Source: an uncultured bacterium | GTDB taxonomy: Bacteria > Bacillota > Clostridia > Oscillospirales > Oscillospiraceae | NCBI GenBank assembly: GCA_947383145.1 | Contig: CANDCH010000004.1 | Coordinates: 62,001 to 126,000 of the forward strand | Length of the DNA: 64,000 bases | Direction of reading: 5' to 3' | Shown here: positions 40,245 through 48,691 of the stretch, piece by piece | Position numbering within the stretch: the first letter of the stretch is position 1 | Layout of the letters: every line of letters begins with the position of its first letter | Notes under the pieces: generated by a model | Told to the model about the DNA's origin: nothing | Databases searched by the model: none | What the model saw: the letters and a program-made list of their open reading frames with translations, nothing else | Program-made: the position numbers and the translations under genes

Positions 40245-42254
40245 ATGAAGAGATCCAGCCGCGTCGGAAGCCGTATCTTCATTGGCCTCACCTTCCTGTT
40301 TCTGTACCTGCCCATCCTTTTGCTCATCGTATTCTCTTTCAACGCCGGGGACTCCAGCGCCGTGTGGAGGGGTTTCTCCCTGGACTGGTACAAGGCTCTG
40401 TTCCAAAACCGGCTCATTATGGAGAGCCTATACACCACCCTGCTGGTTTCCCTGCTGTCCACCGCCATCGCCACCGCGGCGGGCACATTCGCCGCCATCG
40501 GCCTGTACTCTCTGTCCAAACGGAGGAGGGACGCGCTGCTGGTGGTCAACGACATCCCAATGATGAACGCGGACATCGTCACCGGCGTGTCCCTGTGCCT
40601 GTTCTTTGTGGCCTTTTTCCAGGGCTGGGGGGCTTTCGCCCAGTGGTTCAACGGCGTACAGAGCGCGGTGGAGCTGCCTGTCCGGCTCACCCTGGGTTTC
40701 GGCACCATGCTTCTGGCCCATATCGCGTTCAATATTCCCTATGTCATTCTCAACGTGGCCCCCAAGCTGCGGCAGATGGACAAAAACCTGGTGGACGCCG
40801 CCCAGGACCTGGGCTGCACCTGGATGCAGGCGTTCTGGAAGGTGATCCTGCCCGAAATCAAGCCGGGCATCGTCTCCGGGGCGCTCATCGCCTTCACCAT
40901 GTCCATCGACGACTTCGTGATCTCCTACTTCACCGCCGGGTCGTCCACCTCCACCCTGGCCATGCGCATCTACTCCATGACCAAAAAACGCATCACCCCG
41001 GAGGTTAACGCCGTGTCCACCCTTCTGTTCTTATCGGTGCTGGCCCTGCTGGTGCTCAACAACGTGCGGGAGATCCGCCAGGAGCGCCGGACGGACCGGC
41101 AGGAGCTCCGGGGGCCCTCCTTCTTTGAAAACCTGTCCATGCGCCTGTCCTCTCCCGCCTGGAAGTGGGCCCGCCGGGGCGGTCTGGCCGCCGCGGCCTG
41201 CGTCTTTGTGGCGGCGGTGGCCCTGCTCACCGGGGCCGCCTGGTCCCAGCCGGTGGTCAACGTGTGCTCCTGGGGAGAGTACATCGACGAGGACCTCATC
41301 ACCCAGTTTGAGGACGCCACCGGCATCCGGGTGAACTACCAGACCGCCGAGAGCAACGAGGCGCTCTACTCCCTGCTGAAGAGCGGCGGCGCGGACTATG
41401 ACGTGATCGTTCCCTCCGACTACATGATCTCTCAGCTGCTGGAGGAGGGAATGCTGGAGGAGCTGGACTACAGCCAGATTCCCAACTTTGAAAAAATTGA
41501 CCCCCGGTTCCGCAATCTGCCCTACGACCCAGAGAACAAGTACACCGTCCCCTACACCTGGGGCACCATGGGGCTCATCTACAACGCCAATATGGTGGAC
41601 GGGGAGCTGGACAGCTGGGGCGCGCTGTACGACGGCCGGTACGCCGGGAGCGTGCTGCTCATCAACAATTCCCGGGACGCTCTGGGCGCGGCCCTGCTCC
41701 ATCTGGGCCATTCGGTGAACACCACCGATGAGGCCGAGATCCGGGAGGCGTTTGCCCTCATCTCCGACGCCAGCCGCCGGGGGGTATTCCAGGGCAAGGT
41801 GATGGACCAGGTGTTCCAGAAGATGGAGGGCGGCAACGCCGCCATCGCCTCCTATTACGCCGGGGACTACCTGTCCATGCTGGACAACCAGGCGGACGGC
41901 GTGGACCTGCGGTATGTCATCCCGGAGGAGGGCGCCAACTGGTTTGTGGACGCCATGTGCGTGCTCAAGGACGCCCCTCACTACGGAGAGGCCATGCAGT
42001 GGATCAACTTCATCGCCTCCACCGAGGCCAATCTGGCCAACATGGACTATATCTGGTACGCCTCCCCCAACACCGAGGCCCTGGAGCGGTATCCCGCCTG
42101 GTACGAAGCGGAGTATGGCGAGGAGCTGGACCCGGAGCTGTACGAGATCATGGCCGCCCCCGCCGAAGTGCTGGAGCGGTGCGAGATGTATCTGGTGCTT
42201 CCCCCGGAAACCCGGGCGCTGTATAACGAGCTGTGGATTGAGCTTGGCGTCTGA
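40245..42254 (+). CDS. potCD: Fused polyamine permease and substrate-binding protein (PotC-PotD)
   Basis: 669 residues join two normally separate subunits. Residues 1 to about 275 are a PotC permease with six TM helices and the coupling loop DAAQDLGCTWMQAFWKVILPEI. A linker with a further TM helix (about 310-330: GLAAAACVFVAAVALLTGA) leads to the external PotD-like binding domain, which starts PVVNVCSWGEYIDEDLITQFEDATGI and contains YDVIVPSDYMISQL, VPYTWGTMGLIYN and a WYEAEYGEEL end. The binding domain is therefore tethered to the translocator and needs no lipobox. RBS GGGGAG precedes ATG 40245. Similar fusions are known in Firmicutes. Confidence 0.95.
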   Translation: MKRSSRVGSRIFIGLTFLFLYLPILLLIVFSFNAGDSSAVWRGFSLDWYKALFQNRLIMESLYTTLLVSLLSTAIATAAGTFAAIGLYSLSKRRRDALLVVNDIPMMNADIVTGVSLCLFFVAFFQGWGAFAQWFNGVQSAVELPVRLTLGFGTMLLAHIAFNIPYVILNVAPKLRQMDKNLVDAAQDLGCTWMQAFWKVILPEIKPGIVSGALIAFTMSIDDFVISYFTAGSSTSTLAMRIYSMTKKRITPEVNAVSTLLFLSVLALLVLNNVREIRQERRTDRQELRGPSFFENLSMRLSSPAWKWARRGGLAAAACVFVAAVALLTGAAWSQPVVNVCSWGEYIDEDLITQFEDATGIRVNYQTAESNEALYSLLKSGGADYDVIVPSDYMISQLLEEGMLEELDYSQIPNFEKIDPRFRNLPYDPENKYTVPYTWGTMGLIYNANMVDGELDSWGALYDGRYAGSVLLINNSRDALGAALLHLGHSVNTTDEAEIREAFALISDASRRGVFQGKVMDQVFQKMEGGNAAIASYYAGDYLSMLDNQADGVDLRYVIPEEGANWFVDAMCVLKDAPHYGEAMQWINFIASTEANLANMDYIWYASPNTEALERYPAWYEAEYGEELDPELYEIMAAPAEVLERCEMYLVLPPETRALYNELWIELGV

Positions 42255-42264
42255 GCCAAACAGG

Positions 42265-42303
42265 GACCGCCGGAGGGCATTCAGCCCTCCGGCGGTTCTT
42301 GTT
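42265..42303 (+). terminator. Rho-independent terminator of the pot operon
   Basis: Stem ACCGCCGGAGGGC/GCCCTCCGGCGGT with loop ATTCA, followed by TCTTGTTT. Confidence 0.88.
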
Positions 42304-42320
42304 TGCGTCCGGCGGCCCGT

Positions 42321-45278
42321 CTAGGTCGCCGCGTTCAGAGCCGCGTGGCTCCCGTCCTGCCGCAGGAGCGCCACCACGGTCTTCAGCCGCCCCATGTCCA
42401 GGGGCTTGGCGGTGTGGGCGCTCATGCCCGCGGCCAGCGCCGCCTGCACGTCCTCTTCAAAGGCGTTGGCGGTCATGGCGATGATGGGGATGGTCTGGGC
42501 CATGGGATGGGAACTGGAGCGAATGGCCCGGGCAGCCTCATAGCCGTCCATCACCGGCATCTGGATGTCCATAAAAATCATGTCAAACTCGCCGGGCTGG
42601 GAGCGCAGGAAGCGGTTCAGAGCCTCCTGTCCGTTGGGCATCACCTCACAGCGGACGCCCTCCATCTCCAGCAGTTCCAGCAGGATCTCCGCGTTGATCT
42701 CATTGTCCTCCGCCGCCAGGACCCGCAGTCCCTCCAGCGATATCTCCTCACGCTTGGGCTCCTCATCGCCCTCCGGCACGCCGCCCTCCAGCAGCTGCGC
42801 CGCCATCCGCTGGAGGCTGGTGGGAAAGAAGGGCTTGGGCAGAAACCCGTCGATGACGCCGTCTCCGGCGGCCTCCCGGGCCTCCTCCAGATCATAGGAG
42901 GTGAGCACAATGATGGGCGGCTCTCCCTCCGTCGTCTGACGGATGCGCCGGGCCGTCTCCACGCCGTCCATCCCCGGCATACGCCAATCCAGCAGCACCA
43001 GGCGGAAGGGCCTGCCCCCGGCCTGGGCGGCCTGGAACCGCTCCAGCGCCCCGGCTCCTCCCGTGGCATAGGACACCTCCACGCCAAAGCCCTTCATGGC
43101 GTCCTGAACGCTCCGGCAGATATCCTCCTCATCGTCCGCCGTGAGCATCTGTTCGATGCCGTGGCGGCTCCAGAAATCCGGGTCCCGGCGGCCGCCTGCC
43201 GCCGCCAGCTCCACCTCCACGGTGAATGTGGAGCCATGGCCCAGCTCGCTGTCCACAAAGATGGTCCCGCCCATCAGGTCCACAATATTCTTGGTGATGG
43301 CCATGCCCAGGCCGGTGCCCTGAATCTCCCGCGTGGCCTCGGTGACCTCCCGGGCAAAGGGATCGAAAATCACCTGGACAAAGCCCGCGCTCATGCCATA
43401 GCCGTTGTCCGCCACCGCAAAGCGCAGATGGGCGTGGCTGGGCGTGTTCTGCTCCAGCTCCTCCACGCTCAGAGATATCTCGCCGCCGGGCTGGGTGTAT
43501 TTCACCGCGTTGGACAGAAGGTTGATCAGCACCTGGCTCAGCCGGAGCTTGTCGCCCAGCAGCAGCTCGGGCACGGCCCCCCGCGTGTGCACCTCCAGGT
43601 TCTGCCTCTTGGCGCGGGCCTGGGGGAGCATCATGGTGTACAGCTCGTCCAGAAGCACAGGCAGGCTGAACTCGGTCATATTTAAGGAGGTCTTGCCGCT
43701 CTCAATCTTGCTCATGTCCAGGATGTCGTTGATGAGGCCAAGCAGGTGCTGGCTGGAGGAGGAGATTTTCCGGGTGTACTCCCGCACCTTCTCCGGGTCG
43801 TCCGCGTCCCGGCTCAGAAGGGCGGAGAAGCCCACGATGGCGTTCATGGGGGTGCGGATGTCGTGGGACATGTTGGCCAGGAAATTGCTCTTCGCCTCGT
43901 TGGCGGCCTTGGCCGTGTTGAGGGCCTCCCCCAGCGTCTCGTTCATCTGCTGCTCCTTGGTGCGGTCGGACAGCATCAGGATGAACTGATCCCGCGCCTC
44001 CAGCGTGCAGTGGTGGAGCAGCTGCTTGAACCAGCGCAGCTCATGGGTCTTGGTGTGGAGCATATCCCGCTCTCCCGTCCACACGCCGCCCACCGGCACC
44101 GCCTCCAGCACCTGCGGGGTGAGGGCGTGCTCATCGGGAAACAGGCTGTCCGGGTCGCCGAACAGCACAGGCCGCACGTCCCGCCCGACCTCCTCCGCGT
44201 CCAGCCCCAGCACGCGCTCCAGATTGGGGCTGACGTATTGGGCGGTGAAATCCTCCGGCGAGAACAGGATAAAAATATCCTCCGTGTTCTGGGTCAGCAG
44301 GTTGAACAGCTGATCGCGGGACTGAATCTCCCGGTTTTTCTCCCCCATGCGGCGGCGGCCGGCCTGCACCGCAAAAACCGTCACACAGGTGACGACGATG
44401 GCGCACAGCGCCGCCATCACGCACAGCGTCACCACAATAAAACGGTTCATGCTGGCGTTCACCACAGCCACCGGCGCGGCGCTCACCAGCATCCACCCGG
44501 CAAAGCCCACCGGCTGGCAGCACAGGTAATAGTCGTCTCCGTCCATCTCACAGGTGACCACCCGGCTGTTCCCCTCCCGCCAGTCCCGGGCCAGAGCGTC
44601 CGCCTCGGCCGGACCAAAGGCTCCGCTGTCCCGCAGGTAGGTGAGAAAATTCTCCGGCTGCTCCCCGCCCGGCCGGGAGGAGAACAGCACCCGTCCGTCC
44701 GGATAGGTGATATAGCAGTCGCTGCGCCCGGAAAACGCGCTGATGCTCAGCGCCCCGGTAATGTCGCCGGGATTAAAGCTGATGCCGATGGCCCGGTAGG
44801 CAAGCCCCTTGTAGGCGTCCGGCTGGGTGGGCACGGCGAACACCGTGGCCTTCTGGCCCCCGGGCAGAAGGCCGTCCGCCACAATGTCCTCCCCTGCGTC
44901 CATCAGCCTACCCAGGTCCTCCCCCAGGTCCATGCGGCCGGTCTCTCCCAGCGCCGTGACATAACGCCCGTCCTCCGCCAGAAAATAGAAGGTGGTGAAG
45001 TGCCACTCCTCCTTCTCCTCCCGGATAAAATCCAGGAATTCCTCCGGACGCTCCTCCGCGGCGGCGACATAGACCCGCCAGCTGTGGAGAAGCCGCCAGT
45101 TTTTGGACATGGTGGCGCGAAAGGTGCCGGTAATCTGGGTGTATATCTCGTTGAGATGGCTCACGCTCTCCTGATAGATCTGGCTCGTGGCAAACTGGTA
45201 ATAGGCCGCGCTGATGAGAACCACCATGGCGATGGTCAGCAGCACGGCACAGCCTCCCAGCAGTTTTTTCCGGGTCAT
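42321..45278 (-). CDS. Hybrid sensor histidine kinase with two receiver domains
   Basis: 985 residues. TM1 is near 7-27, an extracellular Cache-like sensor spans about 30-278, and TM2 is near 280-305. A PAS domain follows (about 326-440: NTEDIFILFSPEDFTAQYVSPNLERVLG), then HisKA with NMSHDIRTPMNAIVGF (His near 470) and a HATPase with NLLSNAVKYTQPG and GTGLGMAI. REC1 (about 713-826) has LLDWRMPGMDG and REC2 (about 849-976) has MDIQMPVMDG and AKPLD. Start ATG 45278 is preceded by GGGGAG; the longer reading to 45380 would run into the promoter. Architecture resembles BarA/TorS-type phosphorelay kinases but lacks an HPt domain. Divergent from blaI. Confidence 0.93.
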   Translation of the reverse strand: MTRKKLLGGCAVLLTIAMVVLISAAYYQFATSQIYQESVSHLNEIYTQITGTFRATMSKNWRLLHSWRVYVAAAEERPEEFLDFIREEKEEWHFTTFYFLAEDGRYVTALGETGRMDLGEDLGRLMDAGEDIVADGLLPGGQKATVFAVPTQPDAYKGLAYRAIGISFNPGDITGALSISAFSGRSDCYITYPDGRVLFSSRPGGEQPENFLTYLRDSGAFGPAEADALARDWREGNSRVVTCEMDGDDYYLCCQPVGFAGWMLVSAAPVAVVNASMNRFIVVTLCVMAALCAIVVTCVTVFAVQAGRRRMGEKNREIQSRDQLFNLLTQNTEDIFILFSPEDFTAQYVSPNLERVLGLDAEEVGRDVRPVLFGDPDSLFPDEHALTPQVLEAVPVGGVWTGERDMLHTKTHELRWFKQLLHHCTLEARDQFILMLSDRTKEQQMNETLGEALNTAKAANEAKSNFLANMSHDIRTPMNAIVGFSALLSRDADDPEKVREYTRKISSSSQHLLGLINDILDMSKIESGKTSLNMTEFSLPVLLDELYTMMLPQARAKRQNLEVHTRGAVPELLLGDKLRLSQVLINLLSNAVKYTQPGGEISLSVEELEQNTPSHAHLRFAVADNGYGMSAGFVQVIFDPFAREVTEATREIQGTGLGMAITKNIVDLMGGTIFVDSELGHGSTFTVEVELAAAGGRRDPDFWSRHGIEQMLTADDEEDICRSVQDAMKGFGVEVSYATGGAGALERFQAAQAGGRPFRLVLLDWRMPGMDGVETARRIRQTTEGEPPIIVLTSYDLEEAREAAGDGVIDGFLPKPFFPTSLQRMAAQLLEGGVPEGDEEPKREEISLEGLRVLAAEDNEINAEILLELLEMEGVRCEVMPNGQEALNRFLRSQPGEFDMIFMDIQMPVMDGYEAARAIRSSSHPMAQTIPIIAMTANAFEEDVQAALAAGMSAHTAKPLDMGRLKTVVALLRQDGSHAALNAAT

Positions 45279-45351
45279 GGAGGTCTCCCCTCGCTGTTCT
45301 GGATTTTGCGGTGCGGAACGCCGCCTCAGCCGCCTGCCGCAGGCACAGGGT

Positions 45352-45380
45352 ATTATATCATCTTCCTCTTCCGCTGGCAA
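45352..45380 (-). promoter_or_regulatory. Sigma-A promoter of the hybrid kinase
   Basis: Minus strand TTGCCA 45380-45375, 17-base spacer, perfect TATAAT 45357-45352. Confidence 0.72.
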
Positions 45381-45416
45381 GTGGTGATCGGGGCCGGACA
45401 GGCCTCCGCTTTTCTG

Positions 45417-45445
45417 TTGACATTGTAGACATTCCCTGCTATACT
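45417..45445 (+). promoter_or_regulatory. Sigma-A promoter of the blaI-blaR1-like operon
   Basis: Perfect TTGACA 45417-45422, 17-base spacer, TATACT 45440-45445. Confidence 0.8.
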
Positions 45446-45464
45446 ATGTCTACAACGTAGACAG
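45424..45464. promoter_or_regulatory. Operator sites of the BlaI-like repressor
   Basis: A half-site TGTAGACA at 45424-45431 lies in the promoter spacer. A 17-bp inverted repeat TGTCTACAACGTAGACA at 45448-45464 covers the likely transcription start. The TACA/TGTA cores match BlaI/MecI operators, so the operon is probably autorepressed. Confidence 0.7.
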
Positions 45465-45475
45465 GAGGAGACGGC

Positions 45476-45859
45476 ATGGATAACGTCAAGCTGACCGCCA
45501 GCGAGTGGAACATTCTCAACTGCCTGTGGGCGCAAAGCCCCCGCACCGTCATGCAGCTTGTGAGCCAGCTGGAGGAAACGGTGGGCTGGGCCCGGAGCAC
45601 CACCATCACCACCCTGCACCGCATGGAGGCCAAGGGGCTGGTGCGCTGCCAGCGGGCGGGCCGGGGCACAGCCTACGTTCCGCTGGTGGAGCGGGAGCAG
45701 GCGGCGCTGCTGGAGACAAAAAGCTTTTTGGACCGGGTATACCAGGGCAGCGTGGGCATGATGATGAGCGCCATGGCCCGGCAGGAGGGGCTGAGCCTGG
45801 AGCAGATCGCCCAGCTCCGGGCCATTCTGGATGAGGCGGAGCGGGAGGCCAAACCATGA
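45476..45859 (+). CDS. BlaI/MecI/CopY-family transcriptional repressor
   Basis: 127-residue winged-helix repressor. LTASEWNILNCLWAQSPRTVMQLV forms the first helices, and GWARSTTITTLHRMEAKGLV is the recognition helix region that is characteristic of BlaI. The C-terminal dimerisation helices contain the cleavage/inactivation region used by BlaR1-type partners. AGGAGG stands just before ATG 45476, and operator repeats lie in its promoter. Its stop overlaps the start of the membrane metallopeptidase (45856) by four bases. The regulon may include resistance or envelope-stress genes elsewhere; no beta-lactamase is adjacent. Confidence 0.93.
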   Translation: MDNVKLTASEWNILNCLWAQSPRTVMQLVSQLEETVGWARSTTITTLHRMEAKGLVRCQRAGRGTAYVPLVEREQAALLETKSFLDRVYQGSVGMMMSAMARQEGLSLEQIAQLRAILDEAEREAKP

Positions 45860-47913
45860 GGGCGGCGCTGGCGGAATGGGCGCTTACCTCGTCGTTCCTC
45901 ATTCTGGCTGTGCTGGCCCTGCGGGCGCTGCTGGGCAGGCGGGTGAGCGCCCGGCTGCGGTATGCCCTGTGGGCGGTGGCGCTGGTCCGGCTGCTGATAC
46001 CGATACAGCTGTTTCCCATCCCCATACCCGGCCCGTCAGCGCCGCTGAAAATTGGTCTGGAGCAGTGGGCGGCCCCTCCGCTCCTCCGGCCGGACCCCTT
46101 CCCCGCCGGGTCCTCCGGCCTCTCCGATGCCTCTGCGCCGGGTGATACCGCCCCAGCCAGCCTTCCCGCCCCTGCCCCGGAACGGGCGGAGCCTTTGGCC
46201 GCGCCTTCCGCCCTGGGCCGGCTGTGGGCGGCGGGGTCCGGGGTCATGGCGGCGGCGCTGGTTCTGTCCAACGTCCGCTTTGCCCGCCGCCTCAGGCGGG
46301 CGCGCGTCCCCCTGGACTGCCCCTCCTGTCCCCTCCCAGTGTATGCGGCGGAGGGCCTCCCCTCCCCCTGCCTGTTCGGGCCGGCGGTCTACCTCACCCC
46401 CCAGGCGGCGGAGGACCCGGTCATGCTCCGCCATGTGCTGGCCCACGAGACCACCCACTTCCGCCACGGGGACCATCTCTGGAACGTCCTGAAGGGCGCG
46501 GCGCTGGCCATACACTGGTGGAATCCGCTGGTGTGGCTGGCGGCGGCCCTCAGCCGCCGGGACTGCGAGCTGGCCTGCGACGAGGGAACGCTGAAGCGGC
46601 TGGGCGAAGAGGAGCGGTTCGCCTACGGCCGTACCCTGCTCACCCTCCTGGCGGCGCGGCCCCGGCCCGGGGGCCTGCTCACCTGCGCCACCACCATGGC
46701 CGGGGGCCGGAGCTGCGCGGAGGAGCGGATCAAGCGCATCGCCCGCGCGCCCAAGCGCTGGCGGTGGGCGGCGGCTCTGGCGGTGCCGCTGGCGGCGCTG
46801 GCCTGCGCCTGCGCCTTTGGGCGGGCGGAAACGCCGGAGGCCGGCCCTGCCCCGCCGACCGCCGCAGATACGGACGCGCCCGCGCCTGACCCCTCCCCAA
46901 TTTCTCCGCTCGATTCCCTCACGTTCAGCATGGACGGCGCGCCCTTTGGCGCATGGAGCGGCGGCGCCGCCATACAGGGCCTGGACGCCGCCTCCATAAC
47001 CTGGTATCCCTCCGGCCAATATGACGCCTACCCCTACGGCCTGCTGTGGTTTGAAGATCCCGCCTTTCTCGGCGGCTGTTTCGCGGACAGGCCGTTCCAG
47101 GGCAGCGCGTGGTGGCTGGACCCGGAACACTCCGCCGTGGCGGTCAGCCTGCTGCGCATTCAGCCGGACAGCGGCACTGCCGGCCTGGCCGCCACCTGCT
47201 CCGTTGACCTGTCCAGCGGCGCAATCCTGGAGAAGGGGGTGCACGATGAGCTGGGCGAGGAACCCCTGCTGACAGACGACGCCCTCAGCTCCGCGGGGCT
47301 GACCCTGGCCCAGCTGCTGGCGGCGGCGGAGGACTGGTACAGCGGCTCCGCCGGAGCCGCCCCCTCCCCCGAGCCCAGCGCCCTGGAACGCTGCCGGGGG
47401 GTGATTCAGGAAAACGACCTCCTGTACAGCCCGAAGGATGGGGAATGGATGACGCTGAACGAGCTTTGCGCGAAACCGGGCTTTGACCCTGCTTGGGCCG
47501 AGATATCGTCCTTTTCCGTGCTGGATCTGGACGGAGATGGCGCACAGGAGGTCATTTTAGGCATCGACGTCGCCCACTACCGCGATTGGTGCGTTGTCCT
47601 GCACGGGCAGGACAACGCGGTGAGGGGGTATATTCTGTACATCCGCTGGCTGAACACCCTGACGCTGAAGGATAACGGCGCGTTCGGATGGTCTAGCAGC
47701 GCGTCTGAAAACGGCTGGGGAAAGCTCCGCTTTACGGCGGATGGATATGACACCGAGCGTACCATATGGCATGCAGATATGACCCACTATCTCGACGGCC
47801 GGACCGTATCGCAGGCGGAATATGAAGCCGCCGATTCCCGTCAGGCGGCGGCGCCCGACGCAGTGTGGTACGACTTCACCCAAGAGAACATCCGGGCCCT
47901 CCTCTCTCCCTGA
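45856..47913 (+). CDS. BlaR1/MecR1-like M56 membrane metallopeptidase with non-PBP sensor domain
   Basis: 685 residues. Several TM helices at the N-terminus enclose the cytoplasmic zinc-peptidase site HETTHFRHGD (HExxH-like His-Glu-Thr-Thr-His) and the downstream ACDE glutamate ligand. The extracellular C-terminal half begins after CACAFGRAE. It has no SxxK/KTG transpeptidase motifs, so it is not a beta-lactam-binding sensor. Instead it has an uncharacterised region ending with a DLDGDGAQEVILG calcium-type loop typical of FG-GAP/VCBS repeats. On sensing an unknown signal it would cleave the BlaI-like repressor made by the overlapping upstream gene. Confidence 0.9.
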   Translation: MRAALAEWALTSSFLILAVLALRALLGRRVSARLRYALWAVALVRLLIPIQLFPIPIPGPSAPLKIGLEQWAAPPLLRPDPFPAGSSGLSDASAPGDTAPASLPAPAPERAEPLAAPSALGRLWAAGSGVMAAALVLSNVRFARRLRRARVPLDCPSCPLPVYAAEGLPSPCLFGPAVYLTPQAAEDPVMLRHVLAHETTHFRHGDHLWNVLKGAALAIHWWNPLVWLAAALSRRDCELACDEGTLKRLGEEERFAYGRTLLTLLAARPRPGGLLTCATTMAGGRSCAEERIKRIARAPKRWRWAAALAVPLAALACACAFGRAETPEAGPAPPTAADTDAPAPDPSPISPLDSLTFSMDGAPFGAWSGGAAIQGLDAASITWYPSGQYDAYPYGLLWFEDPAFLGGCFADRPFQGSAWWLDPEHSAVAVSLLRIQPDSGTAGLAATCSVDLSSGAILEKGVHDELGEEPLLTDDALSSAGLTLAQLLAAAEDWYSGSAGAAPSPEPSALERCRGVIQENDLLYSPKDGEWMTLNELCAKPGFDPAWAEISSFSVLDLDGDGAQEVILGIDVAHYRDWCVVLHGQDNAVRGYILYIRWLNTLTLKDNGAFGWSSSASENGWGKLRFTADGYDTERTIWHADMTHYLDGRTVSQAEYEAADSRQAAAPDAVWYDFTQENIRALLSP

Positions 47914-48071
47914 CAAAATCCGGCACTTTGTTTCTGAGATCTCCGCTTTCTCCCGCGATTCAGCCCTTTTCTCACCCTGTTTTTGACAGATGTATTAACA
48001 ATGCCGACAGGTGTCCTCTAATTTTGGACGTGTTACACAAAAAAGACCGCACTTTTTTGGCAAATCAGCGC

Positions 48072-48100
48072 TTGAAACTAAGTTCCGCTCCTGGTATAAT
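48072..48100 (+). promoter_or_regulatory. Sigma-A promoter of the zinc-ribbon gene
   Basis: TTGAAA 48072-48077, 17-base spacer, perfect TATAAT 48095-48100. The start codon is only 17 bases beyond the -10 box, so the mRNA leader is very short. Between 47914 and 48071 I see no gene. Confidence 0.7.
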
Positions 48101-48116
48101 GGAACTGGTGATCGAA

Positions 48117-48623
48117 ATGGTGTATATCTGCGAGAATTGCGGCTATTTATTCAGCAGAACCGGCGAAGAACACCAGTGTCCCGACTGCGGCAGGACCAGA
48201 GTGCGGTCCGCCAGCAAGGCGGAAATCTACAAATTCATCTCCCATATCGCCGAGCTGGTCCACAGCAGGTACACAAGCGACCCCCGATTCCCTAACCTGG
48301 TGGAGACCGAAATCTCCACCCTCAGCTGTTTCGCGTTCACCCTCCCCGCCACCGCGCTGCAAATCGACAGCGGCATGATGACTGAGATCATCGTCAACTA
48401 TGGCCGGAACTCCGCCGACCACAGCGATTTGACCGCCAACGTCTGGGCCAAGCGGGACGACGGCGTGACGATTGATTTTCTCATGCCCCTCCACCTGCCC
48501 GCCAAGGAGGGCGAACCGCCCAAGGAACAGGTGGAGCGCATTTTCGCGGCGCTGAACATGAACGACACCTTCAAAGCGCGGCTGCTGGAGTTTTTCTCCA
48601 AGCAGCTGGAGACCGGCGGCTGA
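48117..48623 (+). CDS. Zinc-ribbon protein of unknown function
   Basis: 168 residues. The N-terminus is a rubredoxin-like/zinc ribbon (CENCG, then CPDCG about 17 residues later). A helix-rich middle (SASKAEIYKFISHIAELVHSRYTSDPRF) and an alpha/beta region with LTANVWAKRDDGVTIDFLMPLHLP follow. No membrane segment. The nearest in-frame ATG that keeps the ribbon is 48117; the upstream ATG overlaps the -10 box. Its leader would be only about 10 bases, so it may be near-leaderless. Role unknown. Not part of the BlaI/BlaR1-like operon, from which it is separated by 200 bases. Confidence 0.75.
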   Translation: MVYICENCGYLFSRTGEEHQCPDCGRTRVRSASKAEIYKFISHIAELVHSRYTSDPRFPNLVETEISTLSCFAFTLPATALQIDSGMMTEIIVNYGRNSADHSDLTANVWAKRDDGVTIDFLMPLHLPAKEGEPPKEQVERIFAALNMNDTFKARLLEFFSKQLETGG

Positions 48624-48650
48624 GGCCGGGCTCCCCTCCCTCCCACGCAG

Positions 48651-48688
48651 AACGGCGGCAGGAACGCACTGTTCCTGCCGCCGTTTTT
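48651..48688. terminator. Bidirectional rho-independent terminator
   Basis: Stem AACGGCGGCAGGAAC/GTTCCTGCCGCCGTT with loop GCACT followed by TTTTT, between the zinc-ribbon gene and the converging ABC operon. Confidence 0.92.
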
Positions 48689-48691
48689 CCG

